Assembly (NCBI RefSeq): GCF_000686805.1
Contig: NZ_KK366017.1
Coordinates: 1,347,183-1,411,182, forward strand
Source: Bacillus sp. UNC41MFS5
GTDB taxonomy: Bacteria > Bacillota > Bacilli > Bacillales_B > DSM-18226
Length of the DNA: 64,000 nt
Direction: 5' to 3'
Part shown: piece after piece, positions 27,602-37,068 of the stretch
Layout of the letters: each line of letters begins with the position of its first letter
Numbering within the stretch: position 1 is the first letter of the stretch
The notes under the pieces: model-generated
What the model saw: only the letters and a program-made list of their open reading frames with translations
Database searches by the model: none
Told to the model about the DNA's origin: nothing
Made by a program: the position numbers and the translations under genes

Positions 27602-28336
27602 ATGTTATCCATTCAAGGCCTCGCCTATTCTTTTGAAGAAGAAAAGCCCATTTTCCAAGGACTTACACTTGATGTGAAACGAGGAGAATTTGTTTCCGTC
27701 ATTGGTGCCAGCGGATCTGGTAAAAGCACTCTTTTCAAATTGGTAACCGGTTTACTTGAGCCAAATCAGGGGGACATCCTGATTGATGGAAAGCAGACCG
27801 GCAAGAGATTGGGAAATGTTGGTTACATGCCGCAAAAGGATTTGCTGCTGCCATGGAGGACCGTTTTAGAGAACGTGTTATTACCTCTGGAGGTTACAAA
27901 GGAGCGTAAACAAGCAAGATTGCCAGAAATAAAAGAGTGGTTAGCACGATTCGGATTAGCAGAATATGAAAATTCCTATCCATCTGAACTCTCAGGAGGA
28001 ATGAAGCAGCGTGTTGCTTTTTTAAGAACGCTAATGACGGGAAAGGAACTTCTATTATTAGATGAACCCTTTGGTGCACTTGATTCGATGACAAAACGAA
28101 ACATGCACAAATGGCTATTAGGGCTGTGGGGGGAATTACAAAAGACGGTATTGTTCATTACCCATGATCTTGAGGAAGCCATCCTATTAAGCGACAGAGT
28201 GTATGTGCTACAGGATGTAGGAATCAAAGAATTGAAAGTCAATTTACCTCGGCCAAGAAGTTCACAGTTTATCTATCAATCAGAGTTTTTAACAATGAGA
28301 AAAGAACTGGAGATGCTGATTCACAATGAAAGCTAG
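27602..28336 (+). CDS. thiZ: ABC transporter ATPase for formylaminopyrimidine uptake
   Basis: A 244-aa ATP-binding subunit with Walker A GASGSGKST, Q-loop GYMPQKDLLLPW, signature LSGGMKQR, Walker B LLLLDEPFGALD and switch His in ITHDLEEA. The ATG at 27602 lies eight bases after the tenA stop; its ribosome binding site is weak, so coupling from tenA is likely. It overlaps thiX by 11 bases. With ThiX and ThiY it forms an NMT1-type importer. Confidence 0.9.
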   Translation: MLSIQGLAYSFEEEKPIFQGLTLDVKRGEFVSVIGASGSGKSTLFKLVTGLLEPNQGDILIDGKQTGKRLGNVGYMPQKDLLLPWRTVLENVLLPLEVTKERKQARLPEIKEWLARFGLAEYENSYPSELSGGMKQRVAFLRTLMTGKELLLLDEPFGALDSMTKRNMHKWLLGLWGELQKTVLFITHDLEEAILLSDRVYVLQDVGIKELKVNLPRPRSSQFIYQSEFLTMRKELEMLIHNES

Positions 28337-29099
28337 CCTGAAGAAATGGACAGATGATTACGGTTTGTTTTTATTGGTGGTCCTCCTACTTATCAGTGGA
28401 TGGGAATGGGCAGTAAGGCAGGCCATGATTCCGTCATTTATTTTGCCTGCTCCCTCAGCCATTTGGGGGGCATTACTAGAAAACAAGCAGCTGTTGTTTG
28501 AAGAGCATTTGCCTGCTACCCTCAAAGAAGTTTTGATTGGTTTTGGGCTCTCCGTGATCGCTGGATTGATACTTGGAGTTGGAATGCATTTTTCCCGTTC
28601 AATTGAAAAAGTCCTTTATCCGTTCCTTGTAATCTCACAAACGGTGCCGCTTATTGCCATTTCACCGATTTTTATTATGTGGTTTGGTTATTCGATTTGG
28701 AGCAAAATTGCCGTGACCATTTTAACTGCCTTTTTTCCAATCGTCGTGAGTACGTATGATGGCTTGAAAACAGGGGGAAATGAATACCGTGAATTACTGT
28801 TAACGATGGGAGCGAACCGCTGGACAATTTTCAAAAAAATTCAACTGCCGATGGCTTTGCCCGCGATATTTTCAGGCTTAAAGTTGTCTGTCGTTTATTG
28901 CGTCGTCGGAGCGACGATTGGTGAATGGCTGGGTGCAAGTGAGGGTTTAGGATATTTTAGTCGTAGAATGTCTGGTAACTTACAGGCAGATTCCGTATTT
29001 GCATCGATATTCCTTTTATCCGTCCTGGGCATCGTGTTATTTCTATTAATTGGCTTATTGGAAAAGCAGGTATTAAAAAATAAAAATCGTTACAACTAG
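28326..29099 (+). CDS. thiX: ABC transporter permease for formylaminopyrimidine uptake
   Basis: A 257-aa permease with about six membrane segments and the EAA loop GANRWTIFKKIQLPMALPAIF used to contact the ATPase. It resembles SsuC/TauC/ThiX permeases; the operon settles the substrate as a thiamine pyrimidine precursor. The ATG lies within the end of thiZ. It ends 17 bases before thiY. Confidence 0.9.
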   Translation: MKASLKKWTDDYGLFLLVVLLLISGWEWAVRQAMIPSFILPAPSAIWGALLENKQLLFEEHLPATLKEVLIGFGLSVIAGLILGVGMHFSRSIEKVLYPFLVISQTVPLIAISPIFIMWFGYSIWSKIAVTILTAFFPIVVSTYDGLKTGGNEYRELLLTMGANRWTIFKKIQLPMALPAIFSGLKLSVVYCVVGATIGEWLGASEGLGYFSRRMSGNLQADSVFASIFLLSVLGIVLFLLIGLLEKQVLKNKNRYN

Positions 29100-29116
29100 A
29101 GAGGACGAGATTTTAG

Positions 29117-30112
29117 ATGAAAAAGAGTTTTTTGATTCTGGTAAGTTTTTTGTTACTTATATTAAGTGCTTGCGGGAAAGAAACAGCCGAAAAAAATGGT
29201 AGTTCGAATGTTAAGCTTCAAAAAGTAAGCTTAATGCTGGATTGGTATCCAAATGCGGTGCATTCGTTTCTATTTGCAGCTGAGGAGAAGGGCTATTTTA
29301 AAGAACAGGGCTTAGATGTTGATATCCAAATGCCGGCAGATACAAATGATCCGCTTAAACTTGTGGCAGCTAATCAAATTGACATGGCGATGAGCTATCA
29401 ACCACAGGTGCTCGTGGCACGCAGTGAGGATATCCCTGTGCAATCATTTGGTGCGATTGTCCGTCACCCGCTAAATCAACTTATGGTGCCTGCGGATGGT
29501 CCGGTTCAATCCCCAAAGGATTTAGTAGGGAAAACGATTGGCTATCCATCGATTCCGTTGGATGAAGCGATCGTAGGAACTATGGTTAAAGCCGATGGTG
29601 GAGATGTTAATAAGGTAAAAATGGTGGATGTTGGCTGGGATCTTATTCCTGCAATGGCGACAAAAAAAACGGATGCCCTGATTGGTGGCTATATTAACCA
29701 TGAGAAATTATTGTTAGATAAAGAAGGCCATCCAATGCGTACCCTGAATCCTGCTGATTACGGTGTGCCAGATTATTATGAATTAGTTTTGGTGGCTAGT
29801 GAGAAGGGATTAAAAGAGAAACCAGAAGTATTTAAAAAGTTCATGGCGGCAATTACCAAGGGGCAAAAATATGTTCAGGATCATCCTGAAGATGGCCTTT
29901 CGACATTAATGAACCATGAAGATAAAACATCACCACTTGAGAAGGATGTCGAAACCAAAAGCTTAGAAATTCTCCTCCCGTTAATGGATGCCAAAGAAAA
30001 ACCATTCGGCTACCAAGACCCACAAACATGGGAGAAAACAGCCCAGTGGCTAAAAGACAACAAAGTCATCAAAGAAACCGTCAAAGCCGAAGATGCCTTT
30101 GTTAACTACTGA
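29117..30112 (+). CDS. thiY: Formylaminopyrimidine-binding lipoprotein
   Basis: A 331-aa solute-binding lipoprotein with a signal peptide and lipobox LSAC (Cys19). The mature part is an NMT1/THI5-type domain starting VSLMLDWYPNAVHSFLFAAEEKGYF, with the substrate-type TNDPLKL and FGAIVRHPLNQLM segments. It captures formylaminopyrimidine outside the membrane for ThiXZ. Last gene of the TPP operon. Confidence 0.92.
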   Translation: MKKSFLILVSFLLLILSACGKETAEKNGSSNVKLQKVSLMLDWYPNAVHSFLFAAEEKGYFKEQGLDVDIQMPADTNDPLKLVAANQIDMAMSYQPQVLVARSEDIPVQSFGAIVRHPLNQLMVPADGPVQSPKDLVGKTIGYPSIPLDEAIVGTMVKADGGDVNKVKMVDVGWDLIPAMATKKTDALIGGYINHEKLLLDKEGHPMRTLNPADYGVPDYYELVLVASEKGLKEKPEVFKKFMAAITKGQKYVQDHPEDGLSTLMNHEDKTSPLEKDVETKSLEILLPLMDAKEKPFGYQDPQTWEKTAQWLKDNKVIKETVKAEDAFVNY

Positions 30113-30146
30113 TTTGAAGTGAAAACCGTTTGATGTAAAAACCCTA

Positions 30147-30167
30147 TGGTGTCAGGCACCACAAAAA
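30147..30167. repeat. Dispersed short palindromic repeat, copy 2
   Basis: Identical over 21 bases to 13407-13427, and again between the last gene of an operon and its terminator hairpin. Confidence 0.8.
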
Positions 30168-30181
30168 TACAAAACAAGTAA

Positions 30182-30210
30182 ACTGTCCGCCGCAGGCGGA
30201 CAGTTTTTTT
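30182..30210 (+). terminator. Terminator of the thiamine operon
   Basis: ACTGTCCGCC and GCGGACAGT arms followed by seven T. Confidence 0.9.
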
Positions 30211-30292
30211 CGTAATGTTTTCACTATTCGAATGGCTGATTTGACTATAATGTTTGGTAGAATATAGATAAAATCTATTTTGAGGTAATAAG

Positions 30293-30712
30293 ATGAAAAT
30301 CTATGTAACGATGAAAAGTTTAGCTAAGAGGAAGGATTTTCTAACCAAACAAGAGATTGATTTAGAAGAAATTCCTCAAACCCTTCGACAGTTATTGACA
30401 GGATTAGTAACGACCCAAGTTCAAGAGTTCAATGCGAAAATATCAAAAGCCATTTTGGTAAGGTTCATTACAAACGATGATATCCAACAGCTGGTTTATA
30501 CTGGAAAAGTAGGTTTTGGCACTAAATATAATGAACAACCAACCGTTTGTCACCACGCAGTAATGACGGCAATCCGAGCATATGAGGATGGTTTATTTCG
30601 AGTATATATGAATGAACAAGAACTGTCCGACTTAGATGGATCATTGGAAATAAAAGAAGGCGATCAACTTACTTTTATAAAGCTGACAATGTTAGCTGGA
30701 CGTATGTGGTAA
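30293..30712 (+). CDS. 139-aa protein of unknown function paired with a DUF4132 protein
   Basis: Not recognised. It is a soluble 139-aa protein with mixed helix and strand character, one Cys-His-His cluster (TVCHHAVMTAI, about residue 84) and a conserved-looking end GDQLTFIKLTMLAGRMW. GAGGTAATAAG precedes the ATG. It ends 12 bases before the 1630-aa gene and the two share a promoter region, so it is likely a partner or regulator of that giant protein. No signal peptide or membrane segment is seen. Confidence 0.75.
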   Translation: MKIYVTMKSLAKRKDFLTKQEIDLEEIPQTLRQLLTGLVTTQVQEFNAKISKAILVRFITNDDIQQLVYTGKVGFGTKYNEQPTVCHHAVMTAIRAYEDGLFRVYMNEQELSDLDGSLEIKEGDQLTFIKLTMLAGRMW

Positions 30713-30724
30713 TGGGGGAACTGT

Positions 30725-33700
30725 ATGAGAACAAAAAATAAAGAATTATATTATGAAGGTTTGGTAGCGAAAGCAAGCCAAGAACTTACTGGTACCGAAA
30801 AGCAACTAGCACTCTTGATCCTAAAATTAGAGAATGCAATCTATCTGGTAAGAGACGCAAATCATCTAGAAATCAGAAAAATCATCCAGGGACAAGAAAG
30901 TCCAAGGGACCCCATTATTTACGAACCACTTGTGAAAATTGCCCACACCTTACTTGGGTCTAGGTACGGGACAATTTTTCAATATATCGTGGACCATAAG
31001 TGTGAATATCCATATAGTGAAGGATTTGATCGACGGCCATTTCGGACGAAAAATCTCGAGTATCACCATAATGGATTGATCGATAGTTTCTTGTACCTTG
31101 TAGACTTGGATTTCGAAGAATTTTCAATTATCGAATATCTAACTACTCGAGACAATTTGTCCATTTATAATCCTGTGATCGGGGATGTAATTGCATATGA
31201 AATTGACCAAAAAAATCAACAGGTAATCCAAGCCTTAAGAGAAGTTATTTTCAGTGAAAATAATGGTGCTTTGTTAAACTATGAGATGATGAAAGGTATA
31301 TTTAAAAGTCATAGTGTAGAAGGATATAAAATGCTTGGCGATTTATTCCTAGCCGCGCGTCTCCAAGAGGGCTTACGTCAAAGTATCGTCGAAAATATGG
31401 ATGAAGGTACATTAGAAGCTACTAAGTACATGTTAAAAATCATTCTCGACAACAATCTTATTCGTTACAGTTCTGTCATTCGGGCCCTTGACGTTTGGAC
31501 CGGACTGGACCTGCATGCCTCTAATACAAGAGTCACTAAACAATCACTTGAATATGTGGCTGCTTCGTTAAGCGATCCACAATTAAGGGTACAAGGTCTG
31601 CAAAGTGAAAATCTCAATACTCTTTATATTAGTCTCTGGGCAACGGCCGCTCATGAAGAGAACGATGTTAAGGATGCGATCCGCTTCCTGATGGAAAATG
31701 GAGCAACCTATCATAAGGTAATGGCCCAATACTTTTTAACACAAAGTCAAAATTTGAGGTTGAGATTTGAGTTATCCTATCCCTATTTACATGAAACGAA
31801 TTTAGAACTGCAATATTATCTGCTCTCAAACTATGTGTATGAATACGAGGTCCAGTGGTCGTATCATTCTGAAAAAAATGAAAGCACACTTTCAGTTCAC
31901 CATATCCCAGTTTTAGAAAACAAGCAAGAACGCTCTCGTCATTTTGAGTTGTTCAAAAACATGTTTCTGCAAATGCCTAAAAGAGAGGTTTCCATCGAAT
32001 CTAAAGCCATCAAAGGACTAACGATCACCTTCTCATTAGATGAAATAGCTAGAAAACTGATGTTCTTAACTGCTTATGATTTGGACAAGGATTGGTTACA
32101 GCAATTAATAGAATGGAAAGACAAACTCAGTGCAGACTTAAGAGAAAATCTCCTCTCTTTTTTTATTAAAGATTACGATGATCACATACAACGAGCGTTC
32201 CTATTTGCAAGTCTTGCTGACAAAAGTATCAATAATCGTGAAATTGCACTTGCGCACATAAAAAAAATAGACCTTCTACAAGGTGAGATAGAAAAAGTCG
32301 AAGCGATATTAAAATTAAAAACGGGCGCACTACGTCAAGGAGCCATTCAGATATTAATAGGGCTTTCAAGGGATGAACTAGCTGAATCAGTTGATCGCTT
32401 ATTAACCAGTAAAGCGGAGCTGCAACGTGTCGGTGCACTTGAAATCATATCTGAAGTCAGTGACCAAGGAGAACGTGAGCGACTGGTTACCGTGTTTAAA
32501 AATAAAATCGCTCAAATGAAAGCTACCTCAAAAGAACAAATATTAATTGATAAGTTGTATCAGCCAGATGAATTCAGTCTTGGAAATGGGTTTGGATTAT
32601 TTGACCCCAACCATCAAGTAAACCTAGAACTACTCGAGCACCCTAAACTAGAGTTAAATAACCTTTTCCATTCATCTACAGATACGATCAAACAATTTCT
32701 CCATGGTTTAGACGCTTTAGTTCATGAACATCGTCATGTCGAATATGAAGTTGAGTGGTATGATGGCTCCAAGGACACATTGCATATTGGCGAGGAATTA
32801 AGGTGCCCTAACCATGAGGAGGAACAACAGAAACTCGGGTATTTCCCGTTATCCGAAGTTTGGCAGGAGTATTTTAATGGCCAAGGTTTATCGGCATCAG
32901 CAATCATTCAAACGGCTTACTTCCTCCATTCACACAGGATTTTCACTTATTACCACAATATGCTGGATGTATGGGACGTAATGGATTATCCGAGGGTAGA
33001 GGGCTGGAGAAAAACATTTTTAGAAGAAATTTTACCAATCGCAAACATCGAAGAAATGAATGACTATATCGATGACCTTAATTATCGGTCCCAAGTAGAA
33101 ACGCTGTTCGATGCTTATTTACTGAGTCAGAATTCGAAAGAATTTTTCGAAATCATCAGTTCGGTTTTAAATTATCTCGTGCATTCGATACCAGAGGGGC
33201 GGCTCAAAACTGAATACAAGTTGCTAGATTTTCTCGCCGAACCTTGGCTGGAATGGGCAGAACAATTTATCAATGATGATGAGGATTTTGATGTATATTT
33301 CAAACTTCATTATCAGTTATATACAATCGCTAATTTTGAGAGTTTTCTCCCTTCAATGGAAGATTTAGCAAAAGCTTATGATTGTAACCTTATCGATGAA
33401 CAGGTGATTTTTCGAGAGCTGGTTGGTCGAAAGGAGACTAGTAGAGACTATCTTTCAGAATTAACCAATCCCAAGGGTCAAGTGATAAAAAAATATCCAT
33501 ACATGAAGCCGATAAAAGATCGAGTAGTTCAAAGGATTTTAGATATTGAGCTAAAACGAGGGGATCTCCAGACAGATGTAACCACCGTAGCTATGGGAAT
33601 TGAACGTCATGAAGGCATAGAATCTTTTGTTCAAATCCTAGTAGGACTTGATAAAGAATCGTTCGTACGCGGATATATTTATGGTTATGGTAGCGAACTT

Positions 33701-35617
33701 TCGAAAAAAGAGGTGTTCTCTCACTTATTAAAAAACAGTTATCCAAAAGAGGGAGAAAGTGACGAACACCTCCAGGAATTTTTAAATGGAAAGAACATCT
33801 TGGAAAAAAGGTTAGTGGAGGCAGCCATGTATGCCCCGCAATGGCTAGACCTTGTGTCTAAGTACTTAAATTGGAATGGTTTGAGGAGTGCTGCCTGGTA
33901 TTTTCATGCCCATATCAACGAGACCTTTTCTAAGGAAAAAGAAACGATTGTCGCACATTATTCGCCAATTTCACCTCAGGATTTTCAGGATGGTGCCTTT
34001 GATATCCGTTGGTTTAAAGAATGTTACGAGCAGTTGGGAGAAGAACGTTTTCAAATTCTTTATCAGTGTGCAAAATACATCTCGTCGGGTGCCAATCATC
34101 GCAGGTCACAACTATTTGCCGACGCAGCCTTAGGGAGGTTGGAACTTGAAAGCACGGAAAAAATCGTTCAGGAAAAAAGAACGAAGGATCAGGTGTTAAG
34201 CTATAGTTTGATTCCTGTGAAAAATGAACAAGATGTTCTAAACAGGTATGTATTCCTCCAAAAATTTTTACAGGAAAGTAAGAAATTTGGTGCACAACGC
34301 CGAGCTAGCGAAGCAAAAACGGTCACAATTGCTCTTGATAACCTCGCCAGAAATGCAGGTTTCAAGGATGTGACAAGGCTGAAGTGGGCGATGGAAGCCA
34401 AGAAAATGGAAGAGATTATGCCATATCTTGAGCCAAAAATTATTGAAGATTTAACCGTCCAGCTCGTAATTGATGCGAATGGACGTGCAGATATCCAAGT
34501 TGTGAAAGCTAATAAGGTTCTAAAATCTTTACCAGCTAAGTACAAGAAGCACGAATATGTGGGTGTCTTAAAAGAATATAAAGCTGATTTAAGGGAGCAA
34601 CATAAACGAGCAAAAGAAGAATTGGAACGTTCGATGGAGCTTGGAAATAGCTTTGTTTTAGATGAAATAAACAAGATGATGAAAAATCCAGTATTGGTAC
34701 CACTCATGACTGCATTGGTATTAAAGGTAGAGAATCATCTAGGCTATTTTGAAGACGGTTCTCTCATTGGGGTTGGGCAGGTTAATAAGTATTCAATCCA
34801 GGATACAGATGAAATTTACATCACTCATCCAGTCCATCTCTATGAAAGCGGGAAATGGAGTGATTTCCAGCGGGATTTATTCGCACGGAAGGTAAAGCAG
34901 CCATTCAAACAGGTATTTAGAGAAATTTATTTACCGAATCAGGATGAACTAGCAGCCGGAACGGGAACAGGGAGATACGCGGGTCACCAAATTCAGCCGC
35001 AGAAAACAGTGGCTTTATTAAAAAATCGCTTGTGGACGACTAGCTATGAAGTTGGCTTACAAAAAGTCTATTATAAAGAAAATATTATTGTACAGCTTAA
35101 TACTTTAGCGGATTGGTTCTCTCCTTCGGATGTCGAGTATCCGACCTTAGAAACAGTGGAATTTTTCGACCGTCTGACTTTTCAACCGCTTGAAATAAAA
35201 AATATTCCGAAGTTGATTTTCTCGGAAACCATGAGAGATATTGATTTGGTTGTCAGTATTGCCCATGTCGGTGGGGGTGACCCAGAGGCGAGCTTAACGA
35301 CGATTGAAATGAGAAGGGTTATTGTCGCGGAGTCGGTTCGATTAATGAAATTGGAAAATGTAAGAATTGAGGGAAATTTTGCGCTGATTGGGGGAAGTCT
35401 CGGCGAATATAGCGTTCATTTAGGTAGTGCAAATGTGTATAAGCAGGCAACAGGGGCTATTTATATTGTTCCGGTCCACTCGCAACAGCGCGGTCGAGTT
35501 TTCTTACCCTTCATGGATGAAGATTCTAAAACCGCAGAAATTGTTTCAAAAGTGCTCATGTTAGCGGAGGATAAGAAAATCAAGGATCCGTTTATATTGG
35601 AACAGATCAAAAACTAG
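30725..35617 (+). CDS. Giant DUF4132 (DUF5724-type) protein, 1630 aa
   Basis: A 1630-aa soluble protein. The N-terminal two thirds are mostly helical; around residues 505-590 there are HEAT-like segments (ALRQGAIQILIGLS, LQRVGALEIISEVS). The DUF4132 part begins near residue 1190 (KDVTRLKWAMEAKKMEEIMP, then QLVIDANGRADIQVVKANK) and a second conserved part runs from about 1360 (YITHPVHLYESGKW, RLWTTSYEVGLQKVYY) through AHVGGGDPEAS near 1515 and VHLGSANVYK. No nuclease, protease or ATPase motif was found. Related E. coli proteins (MolR/YehI) sit in MoxR-VWA clusters, but no such genes are here. Function is unknown. Confidence 0.8.
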   Translation: MRTKNKELYYEGLVAKASQELTGTEKQLALLILKLENAIYLVRDANHLEIRKIIQGQESPRDPIIYEPLVKIAHTLLGSRYGTIFQYIVDHKCEYPYSEGFDRRPFRTKNLEYHHNGLIDSFLYLVDLDFEEFSIIEYLTTRDNLSIYNPVIGDVIAYEIDQKNQQVIQALREVIFSENNGALLNYEMMKGIFKSHSVEGYKMLGDLFLAARLQEGLRQSIVENMDEGTLEATKYMLKIILDNNLIRYSSVIRALDVWTGLDLHASNTRVTKQSLEYVAASLSDPQLRVQGLQSENLNTLYISLWATAAHEENDVKDAIRFLMENGATYHKVMAQYFLTQSQNLRLRFELSYPYLHETNLELQYYLLSNYVYEYEVQWSYHSEKNESTLSVHHIPVLENKQERSRHFELFKNMFLQMPKREVSIESKAIKGLTITFSLDEIARKLMFLTAYDLDKDWLQQLIEWKDKLSADLRENLLSFFIKDYDDHIQRAFLFASLADKSINNREIALAHIKKIDLLQGEIEKVEAILKLKTGALRQGAIQILIGLSRDELAESVDRLLTSKAELQRVGALEIISEVSDQGERERLVTVFKNKIAQMKATSKEQILIDKLYQPDEFSLGNGFGLFDPNHQVNLELLEHPKLELNNLFHSSTDTIKQFLHGLDALVHEHRHVEYEVEWYDGSKDTLHIGEELRCPNHEEEQQKLGYFPLSEVWQEYFNGQGLSASAIIQTAYFLHSHRIFTYYHNMLDVWDVMDYPRVEGWRKTFLEEILPIANIEEMNDYIDDLNYRSQVETLFDAYLLSQNSKEFFEIISSVLNYLVHSIPEGRLKTEYKLLDFLAEPWLEWAEQFINDDEDFDVYFKLHYQLYTIANFESFLPSMEDLAKAYDCNLIDEQVIFRELVGRKETSRDYLSELTNPKGQVIKKYPYMKPIKDRVVQRILDIELKRGDLQTDVTTVAMGIERHEGIESFVQILVGLDKESFVRGYIYGYGSELSKKEVFSHLLKNSYPKEGESDEHLQEFLNGKNILEKRLVEAAMYAPQWLDLVSKYLNWNGLRSAAWYFHAHINETFSKEKETIVAHYSPISPQDFQDGAFDIRWFKECYEQLGEERFQILYQCAKYISSGANHRRSQLFADAALGRLELESTEKIVQEKRTKDQVLSYSLIPVKNEQDVLNRYVFLQKFLQESKKFGAQRRASEAKTVTIALDNLARNAGFKDVTRLKWAMEAKKMEEIMPYLEPKIIEDLTVQLVIDANGRADIQVVKANKVLKSLPAKYKKHEYVGVLKEYKADLREQHKRAKEELERSMELGNSFVLDEINKMMKNPVLVPLMTALVLKVENHLGYFEDGSLIGVGQVNKYSIQDTDEIYITHPVHLYESGKWSDFQRDLFARKVKQPFKQVFREIYLPNQDELAAGTGTGRYAGHQIQPQKTVALLKNRLWTTSYEVGLQKVYYKENIIVQLNTLADWFSPSDVEYPTLETVEFFDRLTFQPLEIKNIPKLIFSETMRDIDLVVSIAHVGGGDPEASLTTIEMRRVIVAESVRLMKLENVRIEGNFALIGGSLGEYSVHLGSANVYKQATGAIYIVPVHSQQRGRVFLPFMDEDSKTAEIVSKVLMLAEDKKIKDPFILEQIKN

Positions 35618-35642
35618 CCATTTTTCGTTCATACAACAAACA

Positions 35643-35676
35643 GACCGCTGCTTAATTGGCAGCGGTCTTATTATGG
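35643..35676. terminator. Bidirectional terminator between the DUF4132 gene and tgl
   Basis: GACCGCTGC and GCAGCGGTC, 9-bp perfect arms, between convergent genes; T-rich sequence on both sides. Confidence 0.75.
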
Positions 35677-36405
35677 TTGATAAATGTTAGACAAAACGGG
35701 TCTGGTGATAAGGTTCATTAGATAGGCAGGGATCCGAGCGTCGGGCTTTCTTTTTTTATTTAGGAAGGTAATGATGGTGTCTGCCTTTTTAATACCAACA
35801 CCATGGCCGTAGTATTGGTCATCGGCCATAAAAATCACATTTTCGGCACGCCAATGGGATTCATTGGGATTGACGTCTGGATTATTAAAATGCACGATGT
35901 CACCAGGTATGAAATCATCCCCATATTTTTGAGTAAGCCTTAAATCGTTATCAAATTGCCAATCCAATAAGAGAAGACCGTCAAAAAGGAGGTCAAACCT
36001 TCTGCTTCCAATGGTATAAAGGGCAGCAAGATATAAGACAATGGCAATTCCTGTTGAACAATCAAACGCATAAAGCTTTCCATTCTTTAAGACATCCAGA
36101 ATGGCCTCCGAGGGCCTTACATTTGGCTTTATGAGGAAACCGCCGTTACTTAAACGAGTCCAATACTTTTTATTGCAAAAGGCATACTCAAAGGTCGTAA
36201 ACTGTACCTTACTATTATTAAGGGCTCGTGCTGCCTTAAGCGTATTGGTTCTATACAGCAGCACAAATTCCAAATGACTTATAGACTGGTACTGAAATAT
36301 TTCCTTTGATTTGTCCATTCTTGTAATGATGTCTTTTTGTTCTTTCGTTGTTAGGATGTCACTGAGGTCGCCCACGTGAATCGTTTGCTGATTAATTTTT
36401 ATCAT
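35671..36405 (-). CDS. tgl: Protein-glutamine gamma-glutamyltransferase (spore coat)
   Basis: Cross-links spore coat proteins through glutamyl-lysine bonds. The 244-aa protein matches B. subtilis Tgl in length and keeps the catalytic Cys at residue 116 (LYAFDCSTGIA). Other family parts are FEYAFCNKKYW, LLLLDWQFDNDLRL, PGDIVHFNNPDVNP and YYGHGVGI. GCAGGTGA precedes the ATG. This is one of the clearest signs that the host forms endospores; expression in the mother cell late in sporulation is expected from the family. Confidence 0.95.
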   Translation of the reverse strand: MIKINQQTIHVGDLSDILTTKEQKDIITRMDKSKEIFQYQSISHLEFVLLYRTNTLKAARALNNSKVQFTTFEYAFCNKKYWTRLSNGGFLIKPNVRPSEAILDVLKNGKLYAFDCSTGIAIVLYLAALYTIGSRRFDLLFDGLLLLDWQFDNDLRLTQKYGDDFIPGDIVHFNNPDVNPNESHWRAENVIFMADDQYYGHGVGIKKADTIITFLNKKRKPDARIPAYLMNLITRPVLSNIYQP

Positions 36406-36587
36406 CTATTCACCTGCTTTCCTTAAACAACAACTCCTCCTAAAAAAGTATGAAAGTTTCACACTAAAGTTTACAACAATTGAAACAATTGATTTAGTTT
36501 GGAGGTATTTTTAAAAAAAATTGTTGTATGTACGCATGTCTTACCTGGTTTTTCTTATATTAAAATAATTTTATGGAAGATTTTTCT

Positions 36588-36671
36588 ATGAAAATTAAGA
36601 GTAAACTCAAATTTATGGCACCACGAGGAAAAAGAACTAGTGCGTATTACCTACAATATTTTACAAAATAA
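36588..36671 (+). CDS. Possible 27-residue basic peptide
   Basis: ATG at 36588 with GGAAG eight bases upstream and a stop at 36671. The product is basic with an unusual end (MAPRGKRTSAYYLQYFTK). No family was recognised. It lies in the 439-base gap between tgl and the cold shock gene and may be a chance frame. Confidence 0.25.
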   Translation: MKIKSKLKFMAPRGKRTSAYYLQYFTK

Positions 36672-36693
36672 ATAATAAATTCCTTGTATGCAT

Positions 36694-36722
36694 TTGCATT
36701 GTTTACGACCATCTGTTATAGT
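36694..36722 (+). promoter_or_regulatory. Sigma-A promoter of the cold shock gene
   Basis: TTGCAT, 17 bases, TATAGT. Transcription from about 36730 would give a leader of roughly 115 bases, typical of cold shock genes. Confidence 0.6.
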
Positions 36723-36810
36723 AAGGGAGAATTATTTTTGTTTGTCGGTAAGGAATAAAAGGCGTAACTGCTTTTTGTCTGGAAGATTTGAACAAGGGTA
36801 GTAATTTTAT

Positions 36811-36827
36811 TGTGTGCACAGCACACA
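36811..36827 (+). promoter_or_regulatory. Leader hairpin immediately before the csp ribosome binding site
   Basis: TGTGTGC and GCACACA, 7-bp perfect arms around ACA, ending three bases before AGGAGG. It could act in temperature-dependent translation. Confidence 0.55.
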
Positions 36828-36844
36828 GCAGGAGGATACAACAA

Positions 36845-37045
36845 ATGGAACAAGGTAAAGTTAAATGGTTTAATGCAGAAAAAGGTTTTGGATTCATCGA
36901 GCGCGAAGCTGGAGACGACGTATTCGTACACTTCTCTGCTATCCAAGGCGAAGGTTTCAAATCTTTAGACGAAGGTCAATCAGTTACGTTTGAAGTAGAA
37001 CAAGGCCAACGTGGACCACAAGCTACTAACGTACGTAAAGCTTAA
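36845..37045 (+). CDS. cspC: Cold shock protein, CspC-like
   Basis: A 66-aa single OB-fold RNA chaperone. RNP1 KGFGFIE and RNP2 VFVHFSAI are intact. The start [20 protein letters not shown] and the end [12 protein letters not shown] are closer to B. subtilis CspC than to CspB or CspD. CAGGAGG precedes the ATG at 36845; a longer frame from 36788 is open but has no site and would add an unrelated N-terminus. Confidence 0.95.
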   Translation: MEQGKVKWFNAEKGFGFIEREAGDDVFVHFSAIQGEGFKSLDEGQSVTFEVEQGQRGPQATNVRKA

Positions 37046-37068
37046 TCTAAACCACATAAATGTACGGA

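Noticed and set aside
36788..36844. Upstream extension of the cold shock protein
   Set aside because: It would run through the leader hairpin and lacks a ribosome binding site, while AGGAGG lies just before the ATG at 36845.
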